Origin: Rhodospirillales bacterium
Lineage (GTDB): Bacteria; Pseudomonadota; Alphaproteobacteria; UBA8366; JADFVY01
Assembly (NCBI GenBank): GCA_024644185.1
Contig: JAHELM010000084.1
Span: 1 to 8,207 of the forward strand
Reading direction: 5' to 3'
Length of the DNA stretch: 8,207 nt
The notes under the pieces were generated by a model. That model searched no databases. It was not told where the DNA came from and saw only the letters and a program-made list of their open reading frames with translations. Positions 1-6,276 of this stretch are shown here, piece after piece; position 1 is the first letter of the stretch; the number at the start of each line of letters is the position of its first letter. The translations under genes were made by a program, and so were the position numbers.

Positions 1-1
1 C

Positions 2-1012
2 GCCATGGGGCTGCTGGGCGTGACCGTGGAGGAGGACTATGGCGGCGCCGGGATGGGTTATCTGGAACATGCGGTGGCGATGGAGGAGATCAGCCGGGCC
101 TCGGCCAGCGTGGGCCTCAGCTATGGCGCCCATTCCAATCTCTGCGTCAACCAGATCCGCCGCAACGGGACGGCGGAACAGAAGCGCCGCTATCTGCCGA
201 AGCTGATTTCCGGCGCGCATGTCGGCGCCCTGGCGATGAGCGAGCCGGGTGCCGGATCCGATGTGGTGTCGATGACGCTGCGGGCCGAGCGCCGGCGCGA
301 CCGCTACGTCCTGAACGGAGCCAAGATGTGGATTACCAACGGCCCCGACGCCGACACGCTGGTGGTCTACGCCAAGACCGACCCGAAGGCCGGCAGCAAG
401 GGTATCACCGCCTTCCTGGTGGAGAAGGGCTTCAAGGGGTTCGCGACGGCGCGGAAGCTGGACAAGCTGGGCATGCGCGGCTCGAACACCTGCGAACTGG
501 TGTTTACCGATTGCGAGGTGCCGGTGGAAAACGTGCTGGGCGCCGAGGGACGCGGCGTCGCCGTGCTGATGAGCGGCCTCGACTACGAGCGCGCGGTGCT
601 GGCCGCCGGGCCGCTGGGCATCATGCAGGCCTGCATGGATATCGTGATTCCCTACGTGCATGAGCGTAAACAGTTCGGCCAGCCGATCGGCACCTTCCAG
701 CTCATGCAGGGCAAGCTGGCCGACATGTATGTGACGATGAATACGGCGCGCGCCTATGTCTATGCCGTGGCCCGCGCCTGCGACGCCGGCCGCGCCACGC
801 GCAAGGACGCGGCGGGCGCCATCCTCTATGCCGCCGAGAAGGCCACCTGGATGGCGCTGGAGGCGATCCAGACGCTGGGCGGCATGGGATACGTGAACGA
901 GTCCCCGACGGGAAGGTTGCTGCGCGATGCGAAACTATACGAGATCGGCGCCGGCACGAGCGAAATCCGCCGCATGCTGATCGGCCGGGAGCTGTTCGAG
1001 GAAACGAAATGA
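2..1012 (+). CDS. liuA: Isovaleryl-CoA dehydrogenase, 5' end missing
   Basis: This is an FAD-dependent acyl-CoA dehydrogenase that oxidises isovaleryl-CoA to 3-methylcrotonyl-CoA in leucine breakdown and passes electrons to ETF. The frame is open to the left edge. The ATG at base 5 is an internal Met, because the protein would begin inside the N-terminal helical domain (MGLLGVTVEEDYGGAGMGYLEH), and about 50 residues of the usual ~390 are missing. Numbered from that Met, AMSEPGAGSD (about 77-86) and WITNGPDAD are the acyl-CoA dehydrogenase and IVD-type core motifs. E195 (bases 587-589, in SGLDYERAVL) aligns with the IVD-specific catalytic base, which in most acyl-CoA dehydrogenases sits in the C-terminal domain instead. 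The tail LLRDAKLYEIGAGTSEIRR is typical. One small oddity is GGMGY, where relatives usually have GGNGY. From memory the match to human IVD runs along the whole available length, so the call is firm. The stop overlaps the next start as ATGA. Confidence 0.96.
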   Translation, partial: AMGLLGVTVEEDYGGAGMGYLEHAVAMEEISRASASVGLSYGAHSNLCVNQIRRNGTAEQKRRYLPKLISGAHVGALAMSEPGAGSDVVSMTLRAERRRDRYVLNGAKMWITNGPDADTLVVYAKTDPKAGSKGITAFLVEKGFKGFATARKLDKLGMRGSNTCELVFTDCEVPVENVLGAEGRGVAVLMSGLDYERAVLAAGPLGIMQACMDIVIPYVHERKQFGQPIGTFQLMQGKLADMYVTMNTARAYVYAVARACDAGRATRKDAAGAILYAAEKATWMALEAIQTLGGMGYVNESPTGRLLRDAKLYEIGAGTSEIRRMLIGRELFEETK

Positions 1013-1485
1013 CCGACACCGTCAAACCCGCCGCGATCAACCCCTGGGATTTGCCGGGGAAGACCGGCACCAGCTATCCAGCACCCCACGGGGCCGATTG
1101 CATGAAGCGCGAGAAGCGCGCGCTGGGCGATGTGTTCGGGCTGACGCAGTTCGGTGTCAATCTGGTGCGGCTGCAGCCCGGCCAGATTTCGGCCCAGCGC
1201 CACTGGCACAGCCACGAGGACGAATTCGTCATGGTGCTGCGGGGCAAGCTTGTGCTGATCACCGATGCCGGCGAGCAGGATATCGGCCCCGGCATGGTCG
1301 CGGGCTTTGCCGCCGGGGTGCCGAACGGCCATCATTTCGTCAACCGCGGAACCGAGGATGCCGTCTACCTGGAAATCGGCAGCCGGGTCGAGGGCGACGG
1401 ATGCGATTACCCGGACATCGACATGCTGCTGCGCTATGTCGACGGCGACTACCGTTTCGTGCACAAGGACGGCACGCCGTACTGA
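1009..1485 (+). CDS. Small single-domain cupin protein, function unknown
   Basis: This is a 158-residue soluble protein with one cupin barrel. Cupin motif 1 is RHWHSHEDEFVMVLRG (64-79), with H65, H67, H69, E70 or E72 and G79 as metal-site candidates. Motif 2 is GFAAGVPNGHHFVNRG (99-114), with P105, H108 or H109, and N112. The metal-binding set therefore looks complete and an enzymatic or metal-sensing role is possible. The ending HKDGTPY is one I associate with a widespread proteobacterial cupin family of unknown function. It has no DNA-binding domain, so it is not a full regulator by itself. The start is supported by GAGGA at 998-1002, 6 nt before the ATG, and the ATGA overlap with liuA predicts translational coupling. 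No substrate can be named from sequence. Confidence 0.85.
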   Translation: MTDTVKPAAINPWDLPGKTGTSYPAPHGADCMKREKRALGDVFGLTQFGVNLVRLQPGQISAQRHWHSHEDEFVMVLRGKLVLITDAGEQDIGPGMVAGFAAGVPNGHHFVNRGTEDAVYLEIGSRVEGDGCDYPDIDMLLRYVDGDYRFVHKDGTPY

Positions 1486-1492
1486 GCCAAGG

Positions 1493-1510
1493 TCCAATGC
1501 AAGGATTGGA
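1493..1510 (+). other. Perfect inverted repeat before the thiolase start
   Basis: TCCAAT (1493-1498) and ATTGGA (1505-1510) are exact reverse complements around a 6-nt spacer, GCAAGG. In RNA the purine-rich loop would overlap AAGGA (1501-1505), the best Shine-Dalgarno candidate for the thiolase ATG at 1517. It could be an RNA hairpin that tunes initiation or an 18-bp dyad for a regulator. Chance is also possible because the arms are only 6 bp and AT-containing. Confidence 0.4.
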
Positions 1511-1516
1511 AACACC

Positions 1517-2707
1517 ATGACCGCGCCCGACCCGATCGTCGTCGTCTCCGCCGCCCGCACGCCGATGGGCGGGTTCCAGGGCGAGCTTTCGCCTGCAACC
1601 GCGCCGCAACTGGGCGCCATCGCGATCCGCGCGGCGCTGGAGCGCGCCGGCCTGCCGGGCGAGGCGGTGGACGAGGTGGTGATGGGCGTGGTCCTGCCGG
1701 CCGGCCTGAAACAGGCGCCGGCGCGCCAGGCGGCCCTCGGCGGCGGCATTCCCGAGGCGGTGGGCTGCACAACGGTCAACAAGATGTGCGGTTCCGGCAT
1801 GAAGGCGGCGATGTTCGGCCACGACCTGATCGCCGCCGGTTCGGCGCAAATCGTAGTGGCCGGCGGCATGGAGAGCATGTCGAACGCGCCCTATCTGCTG
1901 GACCGGGCGCGCGGCGGCTATCGCCTGGGCCATGGCAAGGTCCACGACCACATGTTCCTCGACGGGCTGGAGGACGCCTATGAGGACGGCAAGCTGATGG
2001 GCGCCTATGCGGAGGATACGGCCGAGGCCTACCAGTTCACCCGCGAGGCGCAGGACGAATTCGCCATGACCTCGCTGGCCCGCGCCCTGAAGGCCGGCGC
2101 CGACGGGTCCTTTGCGGCCGAGATCGTGCCGGTGACGCTGGAGACCCGCAAGGGGTCGGCGACCGTGGCCACCGACGAACAGCCGCGCAACGCCCGGCCG
2201 GAGAAGATCCCGACGCTGAAGCCGGCCTTTCGCAAGGACGGCACGGTAACGCCGGCCAATTCCAGCTCGATCTCTGACGGCGCGGCGGCGCTGGCGATGA
2301 TGCGCATGAGCGAGGCCGAGAGGCGGGGGATTACGCCGCTGGCCATCCTGCGGGCGCACGCGACCCACGCCCAGGCGCCGGCCTGGTTCACCACCGCGCC
2401 GATCGACGCCATCCGCAAGGTTCTGGCCAGGGCGGGCTGGGAGAAGGACTCGGTCGGGCTGTGGGAGATCAACGAGGCCTTTGCCGTCGTCACCATGGCG
2501 GCGATGCGCGATCTCGACCTGCCGCACGATGCGGTAAACGTGCATGGCGGCGCCTGCGCGCTGGGCCATCCCGTGGGCGCGTCGGGCGCGCGCATCATGG
2601 CGACGTTGATGGCGGCGATGGAAAAATACGGTGTCGACCGCGGCGTCGCCAGCCTGTGCATCGGCGGCGGCGAGGCGACCGCCGTGGCACTGGAAAGGGT
2701 GCGCTGA
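1517..2707 (+). CDS. Acetyl-CoA C-acetyltransferase (thiolase)
   Basis: This 396-residue biosynthetic-type (class II) thiolase interconverts two acetyl-CoA with acetoacetyl-CoA and CoA. In this locus it most likely cleaves acetoacetyl-CoA derived from leucine. The frame is open upstream to 1265, but the ATG at 1517 gives the standard N-terminus (IVVVSAARTPMGGFQG), whereas the upstream extension overlaps the cupin gene and has shadow-like composition. C91 in VNKMCGSGMKA is the acylated nucleophile. GGMESMSNAPY (116-126) is the thiolase signature. NEAFA (319-323), H351 in ALGHPVGASGARI and C381 in CIGGGEATA complete the active site. The CIGGGEATA ending and NVHGGACALGHP differ slightly from FadA/AtoB wording but are, as I recall, common in proteobacterial ACAT1-like enzymes. 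Only 2 nt separate it from the next gene. The acyl chain preference cannot be fixed from sequence alone. Confidence 0.95.
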   Translation: MTAPDPIVVVSAARTPMGGFQGELSPATAPQLGAIAIRAALERAGLPGEAVDEVVMGVVLPAGLKQAPARQAALGGGIPEAVGCTTVNKMCGSGMKAAMFGHDLIAAGSAQIVVAGGMESMSNAPYLLDRARGGYRLGHGKVHDHMFLDGLEDAYEDGKLMGAYAEDTAEAYQFTREAQDEFAMTSLARALKAGADGSFAAEIVPVTLETRKGSATVATDEQPRNARPEKIPTLKPAFRKDGTVTPANSSSISDGAAALAMMRMSEAERRGITPLAILRAHATHAQAPAWFTTAPIDAIRKVLARAGWEKDSVGLWEINEAFAVVTMAAMRDLDLPHDAVNVHGGACALGHPVGASGARIMATLMAAMEKYGVDRGVASLCIGGGEATAVALERVR

Positions 2708-2709
2708 TC

Positions 2710-3309
2710 ATGGCCCAGGAACTCATCCGGATCCCGGCGCGCAAGGGCAAGGCGGCGCGCGTCGCCCGCGGCCAGACCGTCAGGCTGATCAATACCCATG
2801 GCACGCAGGTGATCGATACCTGGGCCTTCAACGCCGCCGACATGCGCGAATACATGTCGATGGAACATCTGCGCCCGACATTGGGGCGGGTCAATCCGCG
2901 GGCCGGCGATGCGCTGGTCACCAACCGGCGGCGGCCGATCCTGACCATGGTGGCCGATACCTCGCCCGGCGTCCACGACACGCTGGTCGCCGCCTGTGAC
3001 CGCTATCGCTACGAATTGCTGGGCGCCAAGGGACACCACGACAACTGCACCGACAACCTGCACGCGGCGCTGGCCGAACTTGGCCTGCGATCGGACGAGA
3101 CGCCGGCGCCGCTGAACATGTGGATGAACATACCCGTCGGCGCCGACTGGACGATCGATTTCCTGCCGACGGTGGCCAGGCCGGGCGATCATGTGCTGCT
3201 GCGGGCCGAAATGGATGCGATCGTCGTGTTCTCGTCCTGCCCGCAGGACATGCTGCCGATCAATGGCGAGGACTGCACCCCGGTCGAAGCACATTTCACC
3301 GTCGGATGA
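2710..3309 (+). CDS. DUF1989 / urea carboxylase-associated family protein
   Basis: This 199-residue cytoplasmic protein belongs to the DUF1989 (UAAP) family. Recognisable blocks are VIDTWAFNAADMREYMSMEH (34-53), VTNRRRPILTMVADTSPGVHDT (70-91), GHHDNCTDNL (108-117), MNIPV (139-143) and FSSCPQDMLPINGE (174-187). H89, H109, H110, C113 and C177 are candidate metal or catalytic residues. Two members of this family, CgdA and CgdB, act together as carboxyguanidine deiminase beside urea/guanidine carboxylase. Here there is one copy, and no carboxylase or allophanate hydrolase is visible in the window, so that role is not supported locally. The ATG at 2710 follows AAGGG (2695-2699). The longer upstream frame to 2461 overlaps the thiolase and is rejected. 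The 2-nt gap implies co-transcription with the thiolase. The family call is strong, but the substrate is unknown. Confidence 0.88.
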   Translation: MAQELIRIPARKGKAARVARGQTVRLINTHGTQVIDTWAFNAADMREYMSMEHLRPTLGRVNPRAGDALVTNRRRPILTMVADTSPGVHDTLVAACDRYRYELLGAKGHHDNCTDNLHAALAELGLRSDETPAPLNMWMNIPVGADWTIDFLPTVARPGDHVLLRAEMDAIVVFSSCPQDMLPINGEDCTPVEAHFTVG

Positions 3310-3354
3310 CGCGACGTAAACGGATCGTTGGCACAAAGCTGATATAGGTAGGGA

Positions 3355-3371
3355 CGTCCGGAAGGCGGACG
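3355..3371 (+). other. Short hairpin in the 3310-3378 gap
   Basis: CGTCCG (3355-3360) and CGGACG (3366-3371) pair perfectly around a GAAGG loop, just before the next gene's start. No T-run follows, so it is not a classical intrinsic terminator. It may be an RNA stem affecting initiation at 3379 or a minor 3' structure for the DUF1989 transcript. No convincing sigma-70 promoter was seen in the rest of this 69-nt gap. Confidence 0.4.
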
Positions 3372-3378
3372 GAACACG

Positions 3379-4068
3379 ATGCGGATGGATACGATCATGA
3401 TGAGACGGGTTCACCCGGTGCTGGCCGCCGGCGCAATGGCTGTTGCGCTGTGGGCGGTCCCGGCGCTGGCCGAGGGGCTGAAGCTGCGGCCGATCGATCA
3501 GGCGGGCACCGACCCGTCCTTCACGAAATTCCGGTCGGCAATGCTGGAGGCGGTGCGGCGACGCGATACCGATTTCGTGGTCGGCCAGACGTCCGAGGAC
3601 ATCAAGATTTCGTTCGGTGGCGATGACGGGCGCGAGGCGTTCCTGGGCGCCCTGACCGGGGCCGAGGACTGGCAGGGCGAAACCTATTGGGCCGAACTCC
3701 AGCGGGTGCTGGAAATGGGCGCGGTGCGGCTGGATGGCGGGGCGTTCTGTATGCCCTATCTGGCCTGCATGAACATTCCGGGTTGCCCGGAATGCGATCC
3801 CTACGACACGGTTGTCGTGACCTCGGCCGATACCGCCGCGCGCGCCAAGCCGCGCGACGATGCGCCGGTGGTCGCGCGGCTGGCATACGATGTGCTTCAG
3901 ATGAATCACGAGGTCGATGGCGGCGAAGGATGGATCTCCGTGCTTCTGCCGGGTGACCGGTCCGGCTTCGTGCCGGCGGCCGATGCGCGCATGGCCATCG
4001 ATTATCGCGCCCGCTTCGAGAAGCGCGGCGGTACCTGGCGGATGACTGTGTTCATCGCCGGCGACTGA
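3379..4068 (+). CDS. Secreted protein with four-Cys cluster and SH3-like region
   Basis: The protein is 229 residues. Residues 9-31 form a Sec signal peptide: RR, then a hydrophobic stretch, then ALA with predicted cleavage after A31. A periplasmic location is likely. The mature N-terminal part (about 45-115) is helical in character. It is followed by a cluster of four cysteines, C124, C130, C136 and C139 (spacing C-x5-C-x5-C-x2-C), suggesting two disulfides or a metal site. Residues ~143-205 look like a bacterial SH3-type beta domain (VVVTSADTAARAKPRDDAPV, GEGWISVLLP, SGFVPAADAR). The tail ends in KRGGTWRMTVFIAGD. I recognise it only as a conserved alphaproteobacterial hypothetical. The start is uncertain: ATGs at 3379, 3385, 3397 and 3400 all keep the signal peptide. 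GGA at 3371-3373 favours 3379, while a 3397 start gives the most standard signal-peptide length. No catalytic motif is visible. Confidence 0.8.
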   Translation: MRMDTIMMRRVHPVLAAGAMAVALWAVPALAEGLKLRPIDQAGTDPSFTKFRSAMLEAVRRRDTDFVVGQTSEDIKISFGGDDGREAFLGALTGAEDWQGETYWAELQRVLEMGAVRLDGGAFCMPYLACMNIPGCPECDPYDTVVVTSADTAARAKPRDDAPVVARLAYDVLQMNHEVDGGEGWISVLLPGDRSGFVPAADARMAIDYRARFEKRGGTWRMTVFIAGD

Positions 4069-4087
4069 GGAAGGGAAACGAGAGGTC

Positions 4088-4753
4088 ATGCCCACGGTCC
4101 TGATCACGGGCGCCAACCGCGGCATCGGGCGGGAGTTCGCGCGCCAGTACCTGGCGGGCGGCTGGCGCGTCGTCGCCACCTGTCGCGATCCGGCGCAATA
4201 CGATCTGGAGGGCGAGGTGTTGCCCCTCGACGTGGCCGACGGCGCCAGTATCGCGGCGCTGGCCGAACGGCTGAGTGGAGAGGCAATCGACCTGGTGGTC
4301 AACAATGCGGGCATCGGCGGGCCGGAAAACTCGGAATTCGGCCATATCGACTACAATGGCTGGGCCGAAACGCTGCGCGTGAATCTGATGGGCCCGATCC
4401 GCATGGCCGAGGCCTTCGTCGAGGCGGTGGCTCGCTCGGACATGCGCAAGATGGCCTTCGTCACCAGCCGCATGGGCAGTATCGCCGACAATTCCAGCGG
4501 CGGAGAATATGCCTACCGCACCTCCAAGACGGCGCTGAACATGGCGGTGCGAAGCCTGTCTATTGACCTCGCGCCGAAAGGGGTTATCTGTGTGCTGCTG
4601 CACCCGGGTTGGGTGAAGACCGACATGGGCGGGAAATCCGCCCCGATCGATGCGGCGACCAGTGTCGCCGGCATGCGCGCCGCGATAGAGCGCGCGACCA
4701 AGGCCGATAACGGCCGTTTCCTCAATTACGAGGGCAAGGCGTTGCCGTGGTAG
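4088..4753 (+). CDS. Short-chain dehydrogenase/reductase, C-factor-like
   Basis: This 221-residue cytoplasmic SDR has a Rossmann fold. The NAD(P)-binding motif TGANRGIG is at 7-14 and NNAG at 72-75. N99, S127 (alternatively S131), Y143 and K147 form the catalytic set, with Y143-R-T-S-K147 being the YxxxK motif. R33 in ATCRDP, just after the second beta strand, would favour NADP(H), which is an inference. The SRMGSIADNSSGG segment before the catalytic Tyr and the HPGWVKTDMGG segment resemble the CsgA/C-factor and sniffer-type SDRs, whose substrates are mostly undefined. The C-terminus NYEGKALPW is complete. AGAGG (4081-4085) and AGGAAGGG (4067-4074) precede the ATG, and the gap to the secreted-protein gene is 19 nt. 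Nothing links it specifically to leucine oxidation beyond position. It is the last gene before a candidate terminator. Confidence 0.92.
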   Translation: MPTVLITGANRGIGREFARQYLAGGWRVVATCRDPAQYDLEGEVLPLDVADGASIAALAERLSGEAIDLVVNNAGIGGPENSEFGHIDYNGWAETLRVNLMGPIRMAEAFVEAVARSDMRKMAFVTSRMGSIADNSSGGEYAYRTSKTALNMAVRSLSIDLAPKGVICVLLHPGWVKTDMGGKSAPIDAATSVAGMRAAIERATKADNGRFLNYEGKALPW

Positions 4754-4763
4754 CGATATACGC

Positions 4764-4787
4764 GCCACGGGCGTGGCATTATTTTTT
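4764..4787 (+). terminator. Candidate Rho-independent terminator
   Basis: GCCAC (4764-4768) and GTGGC (4773-4777) form a GC-rich 5-bp stem with a GGGC loop, followed by ATTA and six T residues (4782-4787). It starts 11 nt after the dehydrogenase stop, the expected place for an operon end, in an AT-richer patch that stands out from its surroundings. The stem is short, so termination may be partial. Confidence 0.55.
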
Positions 4788-4792
4788 GGGAG
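4788..4792 (+). promoter_or_regulatory. Ribosome binding site selecting a TTG start
   Basis: GGGAG lies 9 nt upstream of the TTG at 4802 and directly abuts the T-run of the terminator. The next in-frame ATG (4832) has only AT-rich coding sequence before it and no purine tract, so the TTG is the better-supported start. Confidence 0.5.
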
Positions 4793-4801
4793 TTTTTCGA
4801 G

Positions 4802-5653
4802 TTGGCTGATCCTTTGATTTACGACGCTTTGATGGCTCTGGGCGGGGTAGGCGGCACCGCCGCCGGGGCCTGGGGTTTCCTGGTCGAGCCGCGCATGGTG
4901 AAGGAACGGCAGGTGCGCATCGAGACAATGCGCTGGCCTGGTCATGTGGGCGAGCTGCGCGTGGCCGTTCTTGGCGATTTCCAGGTCGGCGCGCCATGGT
5001 TCAAGCTGAAGCATCTGGATCGCGTCGTCGATCGCGTCAACGCCTTGCAGCCCGATGCGGTGGTGCTGCTTGGCGATTACGTGATCGAGGGCGTGCTGTT
5101 CGGCCGCTTCGTCGAACCCTCCGGCATCGCCCGCAGCCTGTCGCGATTGAATGCCCGCTACGGCGTCTATTCGGTGCTGGGCAATCACGACTGGTGGCAT
5201 GACGGCGAGGAAATCCGCCGCGAGCTGGAAGGCGCCGGCATCGTCGTTCTGGAAAACCAGTCCGTGCCGGTGGAGACCCCGGCCGGTCGCTTCTGGATCG
5301 CCGGGCTGGCCGACGAGTCGACCCGCAGCCCTTGCGTCGCCACCACCTTCGGGCCGATTCCCGAGGACGAGCCGGTGATCGCGCTGGTGCACGATCCGGT
5401 GACCTTCTTCGGCATCCCCGAACGCGCGGCGATAACCTTCGCCGGCCATACCCATGGCGGCCAGTTCCGCCTGCCTTTCGTCGGCACGCCCTATTCGGTG
5501 GGCGGTACGCCCCGCCGCATGGCTTACGGGCTGGTACGCGAAGGCGGCAAGGATCTCTACGTCACCTCGGGGCTGGGCACCAGCGCGGTGCCGGCGCGCT
5601 TCAACATGCCGCCGGAATTCGCCCTGGTGACGCTGGCCGCCGCGCCAACCTGA
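4802..5653 (+). CDS. Calcineurin-like metallophosphoesterase, membrane-proximal
   Basis: The protein is 283 residues from TTG 4802, or 273 from ATG 4832. It belongs to the YkuE/YaeI-like metallophosphoesterases, some of which hydrolyse phosphodiesters or UDP-diacylglucosamine; the substrate here is unknown. Residues ~9-28 are hydrophobic and glycine-rich and followed by EP, a layout typical of an N-terminal anchor in this family. Dimetal motifs are D59-F-Q61, G91-D92, G127-N-H-D130, H197-D198 (VHDP) and G215-H-T-H218-GGQ. All are canonical except the first, where the usual D-x-H reads D-x-Q (CAG at 4982-4984). The NHDWW and GHTHGGQ blocks are strong. It begins the second gene block, with the stop 20 nt before the isomerase start. 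It lies in the same frame as the upstream dehydrogenase, 16 sense codons after that gene's stop. Confidence 0.88.
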   Translation: MADPLIYDALMALGGVGGTAAGAWGFLVEPRMVKERQVRIETMRWPGHVGELRVAVLGDFQVGAPWFKLKHLDRVVDRVNALQPDAVVLLGDYVIEGVLFGRFVEPSGIARSLSRLNARYGVYSVLGNHDWWHDGEEIRRELEGAGIVVLENQSVPVETPAGRFWIAGLADESTRSPCVATTFGPIPEDEPVIALVHDPVTFFGIPERAAITFAGHTHGGQFRLPFVGTPYSVGGTPRRMAYGLVREGGKDLYVTSGLGTSAVPARFNMPPEFALVTLAAAPT

Positions 5654-5673
5654 CCTGACAGGAGCAATCGCCC

Positions 5674-6276
5674 ATGCCCGATCCCGTCGACTTCTATTTC
5701 GATTTTTCCAGCCCCTACGGGTATCTGGCCGCCAGGAAGATCGACGGGATCGCGGCGAAATACGGGCGGGGGGTGATCTGGCGGCCCTATCTTCTGGGCG
5801 CCGCCTTCAAGACCACCGGGCAACAGCCGCTGCTGAACATTCCACTGAAGGGCGATTATGCCCGGCGCGACCTCGCGCGGACTGCCCGGCGTGAGGGTGC
5901 GCCGTTCCGTCTGCCCGAGAAATTCCCTTTCCTGTCGGTTGCCGCCTGCCGGGCCTTCTACTGGCTGTCCGACCGCGATTCGGTGCTGGCGCGGGCGCTG
6001 GCTCTGGCGCTCTACGACGCCGCCTTCGCGCAAGGACGTGACATTTCAGGGGGCGAGGCGGTGGTCGGAATCGCCGCTGGCCTCGGTGTCGATGCCGGCG
6101 AACTGACCGCCGCGCTCAGCGATCCGGGGGTCAAGGCGCGGTTGGCGGCCGAGGTGGACGCGGCCATTGCCCGTGGCGCCTTCGGCTCGCCCTACATCGT
6201 CATCGACGGCGAGCCGTTCTGGGGCAACGACAAACTGCAAGAGGTCGAGGCCTGGCTGAAGACCGGCGGCTGGTAG
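5674..6276 (+). CDS. 2-hydroxychromene-2-carboxylate isomerase family (DsbA/kappa-GST fold)
   Basis: This 200-residue protein has the thioredoxin-like DsbA/kappa-GST fold. FDFSSPYGYLA (9-19) carries Ser12-Ser13-Pro14 where oxidoreductases have CxxC, so redox chemistry is unlikely. In HCCA isomerase the equivalent Ser contacts glutathione. GSPYIVIDGEPFWGNDKL (171-188) has the cis-Pro at P173 and the family's GND signature. Characterised members isomerise 2-hydroxychromene-2-carboxylate in naphthalene degradation, but no aromatic-pathway genes are visible here, so the named reaction is probably not the real one. A glutathione-dependent isomerase or conjugating role on a CoA-pathway intermediate is speculation. 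AGGAG (5660-5664) sits 9 nt before the ATG. The gap to liuB is 7 nt, so it is likely co-transcribed with liuB and liuC. Confidence 0.9.
   Translation: MPDPVDFYFDFSSPYGYLAARKIDGIAAKYGRGVIWRPYLLGAAFKTTGQQPLLNIPLKGDYARRDLARTARREGAPFRLPEKFPFLSVAACRAFYWLSDRDSVLARALALALYDAAFAQGRDISGGEAVVGIAAGLGVDAGELTAALSDPGVKARLAAEVDAAIARGAFGSPYIVIDGEPFWGNDKLQEVEAWLKTGGW

Noticed and set aside
5..7. ATG at base 5 as the true start of liuA
   Set aside because: It would remove about 50 residues of the conserved N-terminal domain, and the frame stays open to the window edge.
1265..1516. 84-residue N-terminal extension of the thiolase
   Set aside because: It overlaps the cupin gene in another frame. The thiolase fold begins normally at 1517.
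2710..3309. DUF1989 protein as carboxyguanidine deiminase subunit CgdA or CgdB
   Set aside because: Only a single copy is visible, with no carboxylase or allophanate hydrolase nearby. The specific name is not supported from this window.
3314..3322. ACGTAAACG as a possible LiuR-type (MerR) operator
   Set aside because: I do not recall the LiuR consensus reliably, and only one imperfect half-site is visible.
3328..3343. TTGGCAC resembling a sigma-54 -24 element before the secreted-protein gene
   Set aside because: No GC dinucleotide lies at the required -12 position (GC occurs 4 nt too early), so only half the promoter is present.
2029..4314. 761-residue reverse-strand open frame across the thiolase, DUF1989, secreted-protein and SDR genes
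   Set aside because: It is antisense to four well-supported genes, shows no family motif, and is rich in Arg/His/Ala/Gly as expected from GC-biased third positions. It is a shadow.
4052..5455. 467-residue reverse-strand open frame opposite the SDR and phosphoesterase
   Set aside because: The composition is typical of a shadow, and it runs across the intergenic terminator and the starts and stops of real genes.
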